A stretch of 64,000 nucleotides of DNA from Mycobacterium florentinum (GTDB lineage: Bacteria; Actinomycetota; Actinomycetes; Mycobacteriales; Mycobacteriaceae). Positions 8,670 through 18,310 of this stretch are shown here, in pieces (the first letter of the stretch is position 1; each line of letters begins with the position of its first letter). The stretch covers positions 4,278,001 through 4,342,000 of the forward strand of contig NZ_AP022576.1 of NCBI RefSeq assembly GCF_010730355.1, read 5' to 3'. The notes under the pieces were generated by a model, which was given only the letters and a program-made list of their open reading frames with translations, was not told the origin of the DNA and did not search any database. The translations under genes and the position numbers were made by a program.

Positions 8670-9455
8670 ATGCTCAGTGTTGCGATCCGCGACGAGCTGG
8701 CAGCCGACCTGGCGCAAGCCGAACGAAGCCGCGAGCCGATCGCCCCGCTCACGTCCGCCCACCCCGACATCGACGTCGTCGACGCCTACGAGATCCAGCT
8801 GATCAACATCCGGCAGCGAGTCGCTGAGGGCGCGCGGGTGCTGGGCCACAAAGTCGGCCTGTCCAGCAAGGCGATGCAGCAGATGATGGGCGTCGACGAG
8901 CCGGACTATGGCCACCTGCTCGACGAGATGCAGGTGTTCGAGGACACCCCGGTCAAGGCGGGCAACTACCTGTACCCGCGGGTGGAGGTAGAGGTCGGTT
9001 TCATTCTCTCCGGCGACCTGCCGGGCGCCGGCTGCACCGAAGAGGACGTGCTGGCGGCCACCGAGGCGCTGGTGCCCTCGATCGAGCTGATCGACACCCG
9101 GATCACCGACTGGAAGATCGCGTTGTGCGACACCATCGCCGACAACGCCTCGTCGGCCGGTTTCGTGCTGGGTAAGGCCCGGGTCGCGCCGGCCGACATC
9201 GACGTCAAGACGATCGACGCGGTGCTGACGCGCAACGGCGAGGTGATCGCCGAGGGCCGCAGCGACGCCGTGTTGGGCAATCCGGTGACGGCGGTGGCCT
9301 GGCTGGCCCGCAAGGTCGAGAGCTTCGGGGTCAGGCTGCGCAAGGGTGACGTGGTGCTTCCCGGTTCGTGCACCAAGGCGATCGACGCCCGTCCCGGCGA
9401 CGACTTCGTCGCCGATTTCGCGGGGCTGGGATCAGTCCATTTGTCGTTTGAATAG
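8670..9455 (+). CDS. hsaE: 2-hydroxyhexa-2,4-dienoate hydratase HsaE
   Basis: A 261-aa member of the 2-oxopent-4-enoate hydratase/FAH family, the same length as Rv3536c. Family motifs are LGHKVGLSSKAMQQMMGVDEPDYG (about 50-73) and YPRVEVEVGF with the metal-binding acidic residues. It hydrates the dienoate released by HsaD to 4-hydroxy-2-oxohexanoate. A GAGGGG ribosome-binding site precedes the ATG. It is the first gene of hsaEGF and divergent from kstD. Confidence 0.95.
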   Translation: MLSVAIRDELAADLAQAERSREPIAPLTSAHPDIDVVDAYEIQLINIRQRVAEGARVLGHKVGLSSKAMQQMMGVDEPDYGHLLDEMQVFEDTPVKAGNYLYPRVEVEVGFILSGDLPGAGCTEEDVLAATEALVPSIELIDTRITDWKIALCDTIADNASSAGFVLGKARVAPADIDVKTIDAVLTRNGEVIAEGRSDAVLGNPVTAVAWLARKVESFGVRLRKGDVVLPGSCTKAIDARPGDDFVADFAGLGSVHLSFE

Positions 9456-9506
9456 GCTCGGATTAGTTTTGAATCAGTTGATTTAACGCTTCGAAAAAGG
9501 AGCATC

Positions 9507-10421
9507 ATGCCGTCGAAGGCAAGCGTCGCGATCGTCGGATCGGGAAACATCAGCACCGACCTGCTCTACAAACTGCTGCGCTCGGACTGGCTGGAACCGC
9601 GCTGGATGGTGGGCATCGACCCGGAGAGCGAAGGCCTGGCACGGGCCCGCAAGCTGGGCTTGGAGACCACCCACGAGGGCGTCGACTGGCTGCTGGCCCA
9701 GTCCGAGAAACCCGACCTGGTGTTCGAGGCCACCAGCGCCTACGTACACCGGGATGCGGCGCCGAAATACGAGGCCGCCGGCATCCGGGCCATCGACCTG
9801 ACGCCGGCCGCGGTGGGTCCGGCGGTTATCCCGCCCGCGAACCTGCGCGCACACCTGGACGCCCCGAACGTCAACATGATCACCTGCGGGGGGCAGGCGA
9901 CGATCCCGATCGTCTACGCCGTCAGCCGTGTCGTCGAGGTGCCGTATGCCGAGATTGTCGCCTCGGTGTCGTCCGTCTCGGCGGGGCCGGGCACCCGCGC
10001 CAATATCGACGAGTTCACCAAGACAACCAGCAAGGGTGTCCAGACCATCGGCGGTGCCGCGCGCGGCAAGGCGATCATCATCCTGAACCCGGCCGATCCA
10101 CCGATGATCATGCGCGACACCATCTTCTGCGCCATTCCCGAAGACGCGGACCACGACGCGATCGCCAAGTCCATCCACGACGTGGTGGCCGAGGTGCAGA
10201 CCTACGTGCCCGGTTACCGGTTGCTCAACGAGCCGCAGTTCGACGAGCCGTCGGTGGTCAATGGCGGCAACCACCTGGTCACGACGTTCGTCGAGGTCGA
10301 GGGTGCCGGCGATTACCTGCCGCCGTACGCCGGAAATCTCGACATCATGACCGCCGCCGCCACCAAGGTCGGCGAGGAGATCGCCAAGGAGACGCTAGCC
10401 GTCACAGGAGCGCAAGCATGA
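9507..10421 (+). CDS. hsaG: Acylating propionaldehyde dehydrogenase HsaG
   Basis: A 304-aa acetaldehyde/propionaldehyde dehydrogenase (acylating). The NAD-binding glycine loop [13 protein letters not shown] is at the N terminus, and the catalytic Cys127 lies in [11 protein letters not shown]. It converts propanal, channelled from HsaF, to propionyl-CoA. An AAAGGAG Shine-Dalgarno lies upstream, and its TGA overlaps the hsaF ATG, as expected for two subunits of a channelling complex (Rv3535c). Confidence 0.95.
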   Translation: MPSKASVAIVGSGNISTDLLYKLLRSDWLEPRWMVGIDPESEGLARARKLGLETTHEGVDWLLAQSEKPDLVFEATSAYVHRDAAPKYEAAGIRAIDLTPAAVGPAVIPPANLRAHLDAPNVNMITCGGQATIPIVYAVSRVVEVPYAEIVASVSSVSAGPGTRANIDEFTKTTSKGVQTIGGAARGKAIIILNPADPPMIMRDTIFCAIPEDADHDAIAKSIHDVVAEVQTYVPGYRLLNEPQFDEPSVVNGGNHLVTTFVEVEGAGDYLPPYAGNLDIMTAAATKVGEEIAKETLAVTGAQA

Positions 10422-11470
10422 CCACCGACATCTTCTTCAACCCGGTTTGGGACGTCCGCATTACGGACACGTCGCTGCGCGACGGCTCACACCACAAGCG
10501 CCATCAGTTCACCAAGGAAGAGGTCGCTGCGATCGTCTCGGCCCTCGACGCGGCCGGCGTGCCGGTGATCGAGGTGACGCACGGCGACGGACTGGGCGGC
10601 TCGTCGTTCAACTACGGCTTCTCCAAGACCCCCGAGCAGGAGCTGATCAAGCTCGCCGCCCAGACGGCCAAGGAAGCCAAGATCGCGTTCTTGATGCTGC
10701 CCGGCGTGGGCACCAAAGAGGACATCAAGGAGGCCCAGGACAACGGCGGGTCGATTTGCCGGATCGCCACGCATTGCACCGAGGCCGACGTCTCGATCCA
10801 GCATTTCGGACTGGCGCGCGAGCTGGGCCTCGAGACCGTCGGGTTCTTGATGATGGCGCACACCATTGCGCCGGAGAAGCTGGCCGCCCAAGCCCGCATC
10901 ATGGCCGACGCCGGCTGCCAGTGCGTCTATGTGGTCGACTCCGCGGGCGCCCTGGTGCTCGATGGCGTGGCCGACCGGGTCTCGGCCCTGATCGCCGAGC
11001 TCGGCGACGACGCGCAGGTCGGTTTCCATGGGCACGAGAACCTCGGGCTCGGCGTGGCCAACTCGGTCGAGGCCGTGCGTGCGGGCGCCAAGCAGATCGA
11101 CGGCAGCGTGCGCAGGTTCGGTGCCGGTGCGGGTAACGCGCCGGTCGAGGCGTTGATCGGCGTGTTCGACAAGATCGGGGTCAAGACGGGCATCGATTTC
11201 TTCGACATCGCCGACGCCGCCGAGGATGTGGTGCGTCCGGCCATGCCGGCCGAGTGCCTGCTGGACCGCAACGCGCTGATCATGGGCTACTCCGGGGTCT
11301 ACTCGAGCTTCCTCAAGCATGCGGTTCGTCAGGGCGAGCGTTATGGCGTCCCGGCTCACGAGCTGTTGCACCGGGCCGGCCAGCGCAAACTGATCGGCGG
11401 CCAGGAAGACCAGCTGATCGACATCGCACTCGAGATCAAGCGCGAGCAAGAAGGCGCGGTAACGCGCTGA
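10418..11470 (+). CDS. hsaF: 4-hydroxy-2-oxohexanoate aldolase HsaF
   Basis: A 350-aa class II DRE-TIM aldolase (Rv3534c about 346 aa). The N-terminal [18 protein letters not shown] supplies the catalytic Arg and the metal-binding Asp. HGHENLGLG (about residue 206) supplies the two metal-binding His. It cleaves 4-hydroxy-2-oxohexanoate to pyruvate and propanal and hands the aldehyde to HsaG. It is the last gene of the hsaEGF unit. Confidence 0.95.
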   Translation: MTTDIFFNPVWDVRITDTSLRDGSHHKRHQFTKEEVAAIVSALDAAGVPVIEVTHGDGLGGSSFNYGFSKTPEQELIKLAAQTAKEAKIAFLMLPGVGTKEDIKEAQDNGGSICRIATHCTEADVSIQHFGLARELGLETVGFLMMAHTIAPEKLAAQARIMADAGCQCVYVVDSAGALVLDGVADRVSALIAELGDDAQVGFHGHENLGLGVANSVEAVRAGAKQIDGSVRRFGAGAGNAPVEALIGVFDKIGVKTGIDFFDIADAAEDVVRPAMPAECLLDRNALIMGYSGVYSSFLKHAVRQGERYGVPAHELLHRAGQRKLIGGQEDQLIDIALEIKREQEGAVTR

Positions 11471-11547
11471 CCCCGCTGGTGTAACGCACCGGCTTCGCTT
11501 TGCTGGGACACAGCCCGGACACAGCTGCCGTCGGTAACCTGGCCCGC

Positions 11548-11844
11548 ATGAGCACATCCAACACACGCGGCCTTCGTCGCGGACTGTACGGCCTGCTCGC
11601 CGGGGGGCTACTCACCGCAACCGCCGCGACGGTGATCGCGCTACCGGTGGCGAACGCGGATCCCTGTAATCAGACCGTCGGTGAGTCCATCAACGCGTAC
11701 CTGACGCGGCATCCCGACGTGAAGGCCACGCTGTCCGCCAAGTCTGCGGCGGAGGGCGGCGGCCCGAACGTGATGGACTACCTGAACCGGCATCCGGATG
11801 TCCGCCAGCACCTGATCGACCTGTCTCAGCAGTGCACCTCGTAG
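11548..11844 (+). CDS. Small exported haemophore-like protein
   Basis: A 98-aa precursor. A Sec-type signal peptide (about residues 1-35, with RR then a hydrophobic stretch and a cleavage-like ALPVANA-DP) precedes a short mature domain. This holds two similar YLxxHPDV segments (AYLTRHPDVKATL and DYLNRHPDVRQHL) and two Cys at its ends (DPCNQT, QQCTS) likely to form a disulphide. This layout fits the mycobacterial haemophore/haem-binding family (Rv0203-like). An upstream in-frame ATG at 11500 would put charged residues before the signal and was rejected. The family call is from pattern memory; haem binding is inferred. Confidence 0.65.
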   Translation: MSTSNTRGLRRGLYGLLAGGLLTATAATVIALPVANADPCNQTVGESINAYLTRHPDVKATLSAKSAAEGGGPNVMDYLNRHPDVRQHLIDLSQQCTS

Positions 11845-11908
11845 CGAGCGGGCCTCGTCGGCAAACCCCGGCGGCGACGCGCGGGAATGTTCGCCATTGA
11901 CGAAAAAG

Positions 11909-11922
11909 TAGAACACGTTCTA
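11909..11922. promoter_or_regulatory. KstR operator upstream of the Rv3531c-like operon
   Basis: TAGAACACGTTCTA is a nearly perfect palindrome matching the KstR consensus at all fixed positions. It ends 10 nt before the GTG start at 11933, so the transcript is probably leaderless or has a very short leader. Confidence 0.88.
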
Positions 11923-11932
11923 GCGTCTAGGC

Positions 11933-13060
11933 GTGTTCTCTAATCCCCTCACCGATGCGATCGCCGAAGCCGAGAAATTGGTGGCCGCCGCACCGCATAT
12001 CGAGACCGAAGCCGATCTGCTCGAAGGATTGCAGTATCTAGCCGGCTGCATATCGGGCTGTACGCACCTGGCCTTCGACTACGACCGCGACCATCCGTTC
12101 CTGCAATCGGGCACCGGGCCGTTCACCAAGATGGGGTTGGACAACCCCGACACCCTGTACTTCGGTACCCGGGTGCACGCCAACCACGATTACGTGGTCA
12201 CCGGCGTGCGTGGTACCACCACCGACCTGAGCTTCCAGCTGCTCGGCGGCGAGTACACCGACGACAACGTGCCGGCCAGCCAGGCCGCGTTCGACGACCG
12301 TGAACTCGAGATCGGTCCCGACCGCCGTTTCGAGTGGCGGGTGCGCCCGACGAGCAACGGCCAGTTGGTGATGCGCGAGGTCTACGGCGACTGGTCGGCC
12401 CAGCGCGGCACGCTGGCGATTTCCCGGCTGGACACCGCCGGCACCGCGCCGCCGCCGCTGACCCGCGACCTCATCGAAAAGCGTTATGCGACAGCGGGAA
12501 AGCAGCTGGTGCAGCGGGTGAAGACCTGGCTGCAATTCCCGCAGTGGTTCTACCTGAATCTCCCGGTCAACACCATGGTGGCGCCGCGGCTGACCCCGGG
12601 TGGGTTGGCGACCCAGTACTCATCGGTGGGTCACTACGACCTCAATCCCGACCAGGCGCTGATCATCACCATTCCGGTCAGCGATGCGCCCTACCTCGGC
12701 TTCCAGCTCGGCAGCCTGTGGTACATCTCGCTGGACTACATCAACCACCAGACCTCGCTGAATAACACACAGGCGCAGGCGGATCCGGACGGCAAGGTCC
12801 GCATCGTCGTCGCGGATGGAAATCCGGGCGTGACGAACTGGGTCGAGACCCTGGCGCACCGACGCGGATACCTGCAGTTCCGCTGGCAGCGGGTGTCGCG
12901 CGAACTGACCGAAAGCGACGGGCCCACCGTCGAGCTGGTCGACCTCGATGCGGTGCCGAGCAAGCTGCCGTACTTCGACCACAACAAGATTTCCGAGGAC
13001 GACTGGCGGGCACGAATTGCGCTGCGCCATCAACAAATTCAAGCAAGGATGCTGGGGTGA
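11933..13060 (+). CDS. Conserved protein, Rv3531c-like (DUF1214-like)
   Basis: A 375-aa protein of the same length as Rv3531c. The C-terminal region (DGKVRIVVADGNPGVTNWV, then RGYLQFRWQRV) resembles DUF1214-family proteins, which are beta-rich and of unknown activity. There is no signal peptide or membrane segment. The start is GTG, placed just after the KstR operator. It overlaps the next SDR gene by 4 nt (GTGA). KstR control and the operon with an SDR and a sulfotransferase-like gene suggest a steroid-related role, but no reaction can be assigned. Confidence 0.8.
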   Translation: MFSNPLTDAIAEAEKLVAAAPHIETEADLLEGLQYLAGCISGCTHLAFDYDRDHPFLQSGTGPFTKMGLDNPDTLYFGTRVHANHDYVVTGVRGTTTDLSFQLLGGEYTDDNVPASQAAFDDRELEIGPDRRFEWRVRPTSNGQLVMREVYGDWSAQRGTLAISRLDTAGTAPPPLTRDLIEKRYATAGKQLVQRVKTWLQFPQWFYLNLPVNTMVAPRLTPGGLATQYSSVGHYDLNPDQALIITIPVSDAPYLGFQLGSLWYISLDYINHQTSLNNTQAQADPDGKVRIVVADGNPGVTNWVETLAHRRGYLQFRWQRVSRELTESDGPTVELVDLDAVPSKLPYFDHNKISEDDWRARIALRHQQIQARMLG

Positions 13061-13845
13061 CGATGTCAGGGATGCTCAAGAAAAAGGTAGTCGTCATCAG
13101 TGGCGTCGGACCAGGCCTCGGTACCACGCTGGCACACCGATGTGCACGCGACGGGGCCGACCTGGTGCTTGCGGCACGCACCGCCGAGCGGCTCGAAGAG
13201 GTCGCTCAGCAGCTCAAGGCCGCCGGCCACCAGGCGCTGGCGGTGTCTACCGACATCACCGACGACGATCAGGTGAACAACCTCGTCGAGCAGACGATGG
13301 CGACCTACGGCAAGGTCGACGTGCTGATCAACAACGCGTTCCGGGTGCCATCGCTGAAGCCGTTCTCGGGCACGACCTTTCAGCACATTCGTGACGCGAT
13401 CGAACTCAGCGCGCTCGGTGCGCTGCGCCTGATCCAGGGCTTCACCCCGGCGCTGGCCGAGGCGAAGGGCTCGATCGTCAACGTGAACTCGATGGTGCTT
13501 CGGCACTCGCAGGCGAAGTACGGTGCCTACAAGATGGCGAAGTCCGCCTTGCTGTCGATGTCGCAGTCGCTGGCCACCGAGCTTGGAGAGCAGGGGATCC
13601 GCGTCAATTCCGTTGCACCCGGCTATATCTGGGGCGAGACGCTACAGGCCTACTTCAATCACCAGGCCGGCAAGTACGGCACCACCGCCGAGCAGATCTA
13701 CCAGGCGACCGCGGCCGGTTCCGACCTCAAACGGCTGCCCACCGAGGACGAGGTGGCCGCGGCGATTCTGTTCATGGCCAGCGACCTGTCCAGCGGTATC
13801 ACCGGCCAGACACTGGACGTCAACTGCGGGGAGTACCACACCTGA
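13057..13845 (+). CDS. Short-chain dehydrogenase/reductase, Rv3530c-like
   Basis: A 262-aa classical SDR. The cofactor loop is ISGVGPGLGTTLAHRCA, a variant of TGxxxGxG with Pro in the loop. NNAF follows at about residue 93, and the active-site pattern is Ser (VNSM) with YGAYKMAK (Tyr-x-x-x-Lys). The substrate is unknown, and a steroid or hydroxyacyl-CoA alcohol is plausible from the operon. The start is GTG at 13057, with an alternative ATG at 13063. The stop overlaps the next gene (TGATG). Confidence 0.85.
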   Translation: MTMSGMLKKKVVVISGVGPGLGTTLAHRCARDGADLVLAARTAERLEEVAQQLKAAGHQALAVSTDITDDDQVNNLVEQTMATYGKVDVLINNAFRVPSLKPFSGTTFQHIRDAIELSALGALRLIQGFTPALAEAKGSIVNVNSMVLRHSQAKYGAYKMAKSALLSMSQSLATELGEQGIRVNSVAPGYIWGETLQAYFNHQAGKYGTTAEQIYQATAAGSDLKRLPTEDEVAAAILFMASDLSSGITGQTLDVNCGEYHT

Positions 13846-14990
13846 TGGCGGATCGCACTGATGTCGGCACCGTCGACGAGCTGAAAGCGTCGGCCACCAA
13901 GCTCATCGGACTCGACGATTTCGGCGCCGACGACGACAACTACCTCGAGGCGCTCGAGGTGTTGCTGGACTCCTTCCGGCGCGACGCGAACCTGACCGTG
14001 TTCGGCAGCAAGATGAATCGGTTCTTCCTGCGCGGCGCGCTGGTAGCCAGGCTGTGCTCCGAGTCCGCGTGGAAGCGATATCCGGAGCACGCCGATGTCA
14101 AGATCGAACGGCCGATCTTCGTCACCGGCCTGGTGCGCACCGGCAGCACGGCACTGCACCGGCTGCTGGGCGCGGACCCCGCACACCAGGGTCTGCACCT
14201 GTGGCTGGCCGAGTTTCCGCAGCCGCGTCCACCCCGCGACACCTGGGACTCCAACCCGTTGTACCGCCAGCTCGATGAGCAGTTCACCAAGGCGCACAAG
14301 GAGAATCCCGACTACACCGGCCTGCATTTCATGGCCGCCTATGAGCTGGAGGAGTGCTGGCAGCTGCTGCGGCAGTCGGTGCATTCGGTGTCCTACGAGA
14401 CCCTGGCGCACCTGCCCACCTACTCGAAGTGGCTGTCGCGTCAGGACTGGACGCCGTCGTATCGCAGGCACCGCAAGAACCTCCAGCTGATCGGCCTCAA
14501 CGACGCCGACAAACGTTGGGTGCTGAAGAACCCCAGTCATCTGTTCGCGCTGGACGCACTGATGGAGACTTACCCCGATGCGCTGGTGATCCAGACCCAT
14601 CGACCGGTCGAGACGATCATGGCTTCCATGTGCTCGCTTGCACAGCACACCTCGCAGGGGTGGTCGGACACCTTCTCGGGTGCGCAGCTCGGAGCGGATT
14701 CCATGGAGACCTGGTCACGTGGGCTGGAGCTGTTCAATACCGCGCGCGCCAAATACGATCCGGCCCAGTTCTGCGACGTCGACTACCAGGACTTGATCGC
14801 CGATCCGCTCGGCACGGTCGCCAGCGTGTACGCCCACTTCGGTCTGACGCTCACCGACGAGGCGCGAAAGGCCATGGAGGACAGCCACGCCGAGAGCCAG
14901 ACAGGTGCCCGTGCGCCGAAGCACAAGTACTCGCTGGCCGATTACGGGCTCACCGCGGACGAGGTCAAGGAACGCTTCGCCGGGCTGTAG
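13845..14990 (+). CDS. Sulfotransferase-family protein, Rv3529c-like
   Basis: A 381-aa protein with a sulfotransferase fold. RPIFVTGLVRTGSTALHRLL (about 87-106) is the 5'-phosphosulfate-binding loop. KRWVLKNPSHLFAL and VIQTHRPVETIMASMCS are the downstream PAPS-binding/3'-phosphate regions. The acceptor is unknown; location in a KstR-controlled operon suggests a sterol or steroid-derived hydroxyl group, which is inference. It meets a minus-strand gene head-on at 14997. Confidence 0.82.
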   Translation: MADRTDVGTVDELKASATKLIGLDDFGADDDNYLEALEVLLDSFRRDANLTVFGSKMNRFFLRGALVARLCSESAWKRYPEHADVKIERPIFVTGLVRTGSTALHRLLGADPAHQGLHLWLAEFPQPRPPRDTWDSNPLYRQLDEQFTKAHKENPDYTGLHFMAAYELEECWQLLRQSVHSVSYETLAHLPTYSKWLSRQDWTPSYRRHRKNLQLIGLNDADKRWVLKNPSHLFALDALMETYPDALVIQTHRPVETIMASMCSLAQHTSQGWSDTFSGAQLGADSMETWSRGLELFNTARAKYDPAQFCDVDYQDLIADPLGTVASVYAHFGLTLTDEARKAMEDSHAESQTGARAPKHKYSLADYGLTADEVKERFAGL

Positions 14991-14996
14991 GCCGGC

Positions 14997-15443
14997 CTAG
15001 TCTTCGTCCGGACGTTCCAGGTAGCCCTCGGCGACCGCGTGTTCGATGCTGTCGCTGAGCCGGGGGCAAGACCTGGTTCGTGCGGGGTCACCGCCGGACT
15101 CCCGCACCTCGGCGAAGTGGGCACAGCGCTGCGATGCCTCGGCATTCCATTGCACCGCAGTATGTCCCGGGCCCAGTCGTCGCACGGTCACCGTGGCGTG
15201 GCAGAAGCGGCAGTCAACCGGTTGCAGACCCGACGTGAGGTAGCGCTCCCGGTCGGCCAGGCTGGCCTCGCGCACCGCGGCCGCTCGCGCCGGGTCGTTG
15301 GCGAAATCCCTTGACTTCGACCAAGATCGAGACCCGCCGTTGCGGGCGGGTTTGTCCTCGTGGTCGTGGCCGTCGCCATGCAGCAGCAGCATCGATCGGG
15401 CGAGCCGATCGACGTCGGGAACCGCCGGCTGGTCGTCAGGCAT
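14997..15443 (-). CDS. Conserved protein downstream of kshA, Rv3527-like
   Basis: A 148-aa soluble protein, about the length of Rv3527, which also sits next to kshA. It has a CRFCHATV segment (about residue 78), a further Cys-Ala-His and a late Cys, which could form a zinc or metal site. The rest is rich in charged residues. It lies 4 nt downstream of kshA, so it is in the KstR-controlled kshA transcript. The function is unknown; an accessory role with the Rieske oxygenase would be speculation. Confidence 0.75.
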   Translation of the reverse strand: MPDDQPAVPDVDRLARSMLLLHGDGHDHEDKPARNGGSRSWSKSRDFANDPARAAAVREASLADRERYLTSGLQPVDCRFCHATVTVRRLGPGHTAVQWNAEASQRCAHFAEVRESGGDPARTRSCPRLSDSIEHAVAEGYLERPDED

Positions 15444-15447
15444 GTCG

Positions 15448-16620
15448 TCAGTGTTGTTCGACTGGAACTTCTTCGGCCGCGGCGGTTTCGGTATCCCGCG
15501 CCTTCAGGTTCTCTTCGACCTCGACGTTCCAGTGTTCAATTGCCCGGCTGGTGTCCACCTCGATCTCGAAGCGCTCCACCATTTCCGGCTCGACGTCGGC
15601 GGCATCGACATAGAACTGTTGATACCAGCGACGCAGCTGGTACACGGCGCCGTCTTCCTCGACCAGCAGCGGGTTGTCGATCCTGGTCTTGTGTTTCCAG
15701 ATTTCGACGTCCTGCAGGAATCCCTTGCTGACACCTTCGGTGAAGACACGGGACAGCTTCTCGGTCATCTTCTCGTCCATGCCCGTGGGCTTTTCGACGA
15801 TGACACCCCATTGCAGCATGAACGAGTTCTGGGTCACCGGGTAGTGGCAGTTGATCAGGATCGACTCGGCCTTGTAGCCGCCGTAGCTGTTGTGCAGCCA
15901 GTTGATCATGAACGACGGGCCGAAATAGGACGCCTCGGAATCCAGGTGCGCCTCACCGTATGAGGTGCCCAGGTCGTTGACGTCGGGCCGCCCCACATTG
16001 TGCAGGTACTGCGAGGCGATGTGACCCTCGAAGACGTTCTTGAAGTACGTCGGCAACCCGAAGTGGATGTAGAAGAAGTGCGCCATATCGGTGACGTTGT
16101 CGATGATGTCGCGGCAGTTGGAACCCTCGATGAGGATGCTGTTCCAGCGCCACTCGGTCCACTCGTCGCTGTGGGATTCCGGGATGTCCGGGATGCGGAC
16201 GGCGGGGTCCGGCGGGTTGTTCTCGTGGTCGTGCCAGACGAACAGCAGCCCACCGCGCACGTCGGTCGTCCACGACCGGGTGCGCGCCGTCTTCGGCGTG
16301 CGCTTGGCGTACGGCACCAGCTTGCAGCGGCCGTCGCCGCCCCAGCGCCAGTCGTGGAACGGGCAGGCGACCTCGTCGCCCTTGATGGTGCCTTCGGACA
16401 GGTCGCCGCCCATGTGGCGGCAGTAACCGTCGAGCACCTTGATGTCGCCCTGCGAGTCCGCGAAGACCACCAGCTTGGTGCCGAACGCCTGGATCGAGTG
16501 CGGCTTACCGTCCTGGAAGTCCTTTGCGACGCCCAGGCAGTGCCAGCCACGGGCGTATCTGGTCGGCAACGCGCCGGGATCGATTTCCCGGATGCCGACC
16601 GCTTTGGTGTCGGTAGTCAC
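15448..16620 (-). CDS. kshA: 3-ketosteroid 9alpha-hydroxylase oxygenase subunit
   Basis: A 390-aa Rieske non-haem iron oxygenase (Rv3526 about 386 aa). The Rieske [2Fe-2S] ligands are Cys67, His69, Cys86 and His89 (YCRHMGGDL and ACPFHDWRW). The mononuclear iron ligands His181 and His186 lie in TDMAHFFYIHFGLP, with Asp178 as the electron-transfer bridge. It 9alpha-hydroxylates androstadienedione so that ring B opens; the reductase KshB is not in this window. Confidence 0.96.
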   Translation of the reverse strand: MTTDTKAVGIREIDPGALPTRYARGWHCLGVAKDFQDGKPHSIQAFGTKLVVFADSQGDIKVLDGYCRHMGGDLSEGTIKGDEVACPFHDWRWGGDGRCKLVPYAKRTPKTARTRSWTTDVRGGLLFVWHDHENNPPDPAVRIPDIPESHSDEWTEWRWNSILIEGSNCRDIIDNVTDMAHFFYIHFGLPTYFKNVFEGHIASQYLHNVGRPDVNDLGTSYGEAHLDSEASYFGPSFMINWLHNSYGGYKAESILINCHYPVTQNSFMLQWGVIVEKPTGMDEKMTEKLSRVFTEGVSKGFLQDVEIWKHKTRIDNPLLVEEDGAVYQLRRWYQQFYVDAADVEPEMVERFEIEVDTSRAIEHWNVEVEENLKARDTETAAAEEVPVEQH

Positions 16621-16651
16621 CTGTCACCTCCAACTCGCTTTGCCCTCTAAC

Positions 16652-16665
16652 TAGAACACGTTACA
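16652..16665. promoter_or_regulatory. KstR operator upstream of kshA
   Basis: TAGAACACGTTACA fits the KstR consensus at all six fixed central bases and both outer T/A. It lies 31 nt upstream of kshA, and 71 nt upstream of the divergent gamma-carbonic-anhydrase-like gene, which it may also affect. Confidence 0.85.
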
Positions 16666-16736
16666 GTTTTTGGACGCCGACGCGCAACGACAGCGGGTCT
16701 AACCACGGGATATTCATACTGGGGTATATCTAGACG

Positions 16737-17261
16737 ATGCCACTGTTTGCTTTCGAGGGCCGGGCGCCACGGATCGATCCGACAGCTTTCGTGGCGCCGA
16801 CCGCGACGCTGATCGGCGACGTCACGGTCGAGGCCGGGGCGTCGGTCTGGTTCAACGCCGTGCTGCGCGGCGACTATGGGCCGATCGTCGTGCGGGAAGG
16901 CGCCAACGTGCAGGACGGGTCGGTGCTGCACGCGCCGCCGGGCATCCCCGTCGATATCGGACCGGGTGCGACGGTGGCCCACATGTGCGTCATCCACGGC
17001 GTACACGTCGGGTCGGAGGCACTGATCGCCAACCACGCCACCGTTCTGGACGGCGCGGTGATCGGTGCGCGCAGCCTGGTCGCAGCGCATTCCCTGGTGA
17101 CCGCCGGCACGCAGATCCCGGCCGGGGTGCTCGTCGTCGGATCCCCGGCACAGATCAAGGGCCCGATCGCCGGGACCGGCGCGGAGATGTGGATCAACCT
17201 GAATCCGCAGGCCTACCGCGACCTGGCGCAGCGGCATCTCGCCGGGCTGGAGCCGATCTAG
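16737..17261 (+). CDS. Gamma-carbonic-anhydrase-like left-handed beta-helix protein
   Basis: A 174-aa hexapeptide-repeat protein, the same length as Rv3525c. Hexapeptide turns run through most of the sequence (PTATLIGDVTVEAGASVWFN onward). Candidate zinc His residues sit at DGSVLHAPP, AHMCVIHG and ANHATV, the spacing expected for YrdA/gamma-class carbonic anhydrases. Family members are trimeric; activity is often not proven. The steroid connection is only positional, opposite kshA. Confidence 0.85.
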   Translation: MPLFAFEGRAPRIDPTAFVAPTATLIGDVTVEAGASVWFNAVLRGDYGPIVVREGANVQDGSVLHAPPGIPVDIGPGATVAHMCVIHGVHVGSEALIANHATVLDGAVIGARSLVAAHSLVTAGTQIPAGVLVVGSPAQIKGPIAGTGAEMWINLNPQAYRDLAQRHLAGLEPI

Positions 17262-17271
17262 ACCGTTCGGG

Positions 17272-18252
17272 TCAAGGCGTGAGTACGGTCGGCTGGTATC
17301 CGGCCGCCAACTTCAGCACCCGGTTGTGGAAATCGACCACGTACACGTCATCCTGGGGTCCCACCGCTATCCCGTAGGGCGCGAACAGATCGCCGAAAGG
17401 CAACAGGGACACCGTGTTTGAGCCCGCTGTCAGTCGCAGCACCCGGTTGTTGTTCAAGTCGGTGATGTAGACGCTGTTGCTGCGATCGACGGCCACACTG
17501 TTCGGAAAGTTCAGGCCGGTGAACGGGAGGATCTCGGGGTTGGTCGTGCCCGCGGCCAGCTTCTGCACCCGGTTGTTGCCGGCGTCGGCGACGTACACGC
17601 CGTCGGAGCTGTCCACGGCCAGATCGTAAGGCTGGTTGAGGTCGGCGAACGGAACCGGAATCTGAACGGTCGAGCCGACCGGCAGTTCGAGCACCTGGTT
17701 GTTCTTGAAGTCGGCGACGTAGACATCGCCGGCGCTGTCCGCCGTCACGCCGTGCGGCTCGGTCAGGCCGGTGAACGGGAGCTCGACCTGAGTCTTGGTG
17801 CCGGCGGGCAGTTCCAGCACTCGCTTGTTCTTCTGGTCGACGACATACAGGTTGCCCTTGGTGTCCGCGGCCAGACCCGCCGGTCGGTTCAGGCCGGTGA
17901 ACGGCAACTCGATCGGGGTCGTGGAGCCGGCCGCCAGCTCCAGCACGCGATTGCCGCCCGAGTCGGCGACGTAGACGTTGCCCGCGCGATCCACCTCCAC
18001 GCCTTCGGGATCCGCGAGGGTGAACGGCAGCACGACCGGGCCGGGAGCCGACGGTGCCGAACCTGACGGCGCGGTCTGGGTGGACGCCGCGGTGCGCGAC
18101 GATGTTCGACCGAACGCGAAGTATCCGACGAGGCCGAGGGTCGCGATGACGACGACGGCTGCCGCGCCGGCGATCGCCAGGGTGGGACGGGATCGTGACG
18201 CCTTCGGCGGATTGGCCTTGGCAGGCGTTTCGAATTCCCAATCGTCGTCCAT
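17272..18252 (-). CDS. Membrane-anchored NHL six-bladed propeller protein (distal paralogue)
   Basis: A 326-aa single-pass protein. A short cytoplasmic N terminus begins MDDDWEFETPAKA. One membrane helix (about 25-48) and a Ser/Ala/Pro linker follow, then six ~42-residue NHL repeats, each built on a GxxVDxxGNVYVADxxNNRVLxL pattern. The domain is like the extracellular sensor of PknD but lacks a kinase. M. tuberculosis has one such gene here (Rv3524); here it is tandemly duplicated. The ligand is unknown. Confidence 0.82.
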   Translation of the reverse strand: MDDDWEFETPAKANPPKASRSRPTLAIAGAAAVVVIATLGLVGYFAFGRTSSRTAASTQTAPSGSAPSAPGPVVLPFTLADPEGVEVDRAGNVYVADSGGNRVLELAAGSTTPIELPFTGLNRPAGLAADTKGNLYVVDQKNKRVLELPAGTKTQVELPFTGLTEPHGVTADSAGDVYVADFKNNQVLELPVGSTVQIPVPFADLNQPYDLAVDSSDGVYVADAGNNRVQKLAAGTTNPEILPFTGLNFPNSVAVDRSNSVYITDLNNNRVLRLTAGSNTVSLLPFGDLFAPYGIAVGPQDDVYVVDFHNRVLKLAAGYQPTVLTP

Positions 18253-18310
18253 GGGCCGCCTCTCTCAACCACCACTGTGATCGCGACACCAGGACACTAC
18301 CGCGCGGGAC

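Noticed and set aside
8598..8915. Extended kstD start giving a 666-residue protein
   Set aside because: The extension would translate through the KstR operator and hsaE antisense. The FAD-binding N terminus begins at 8597.
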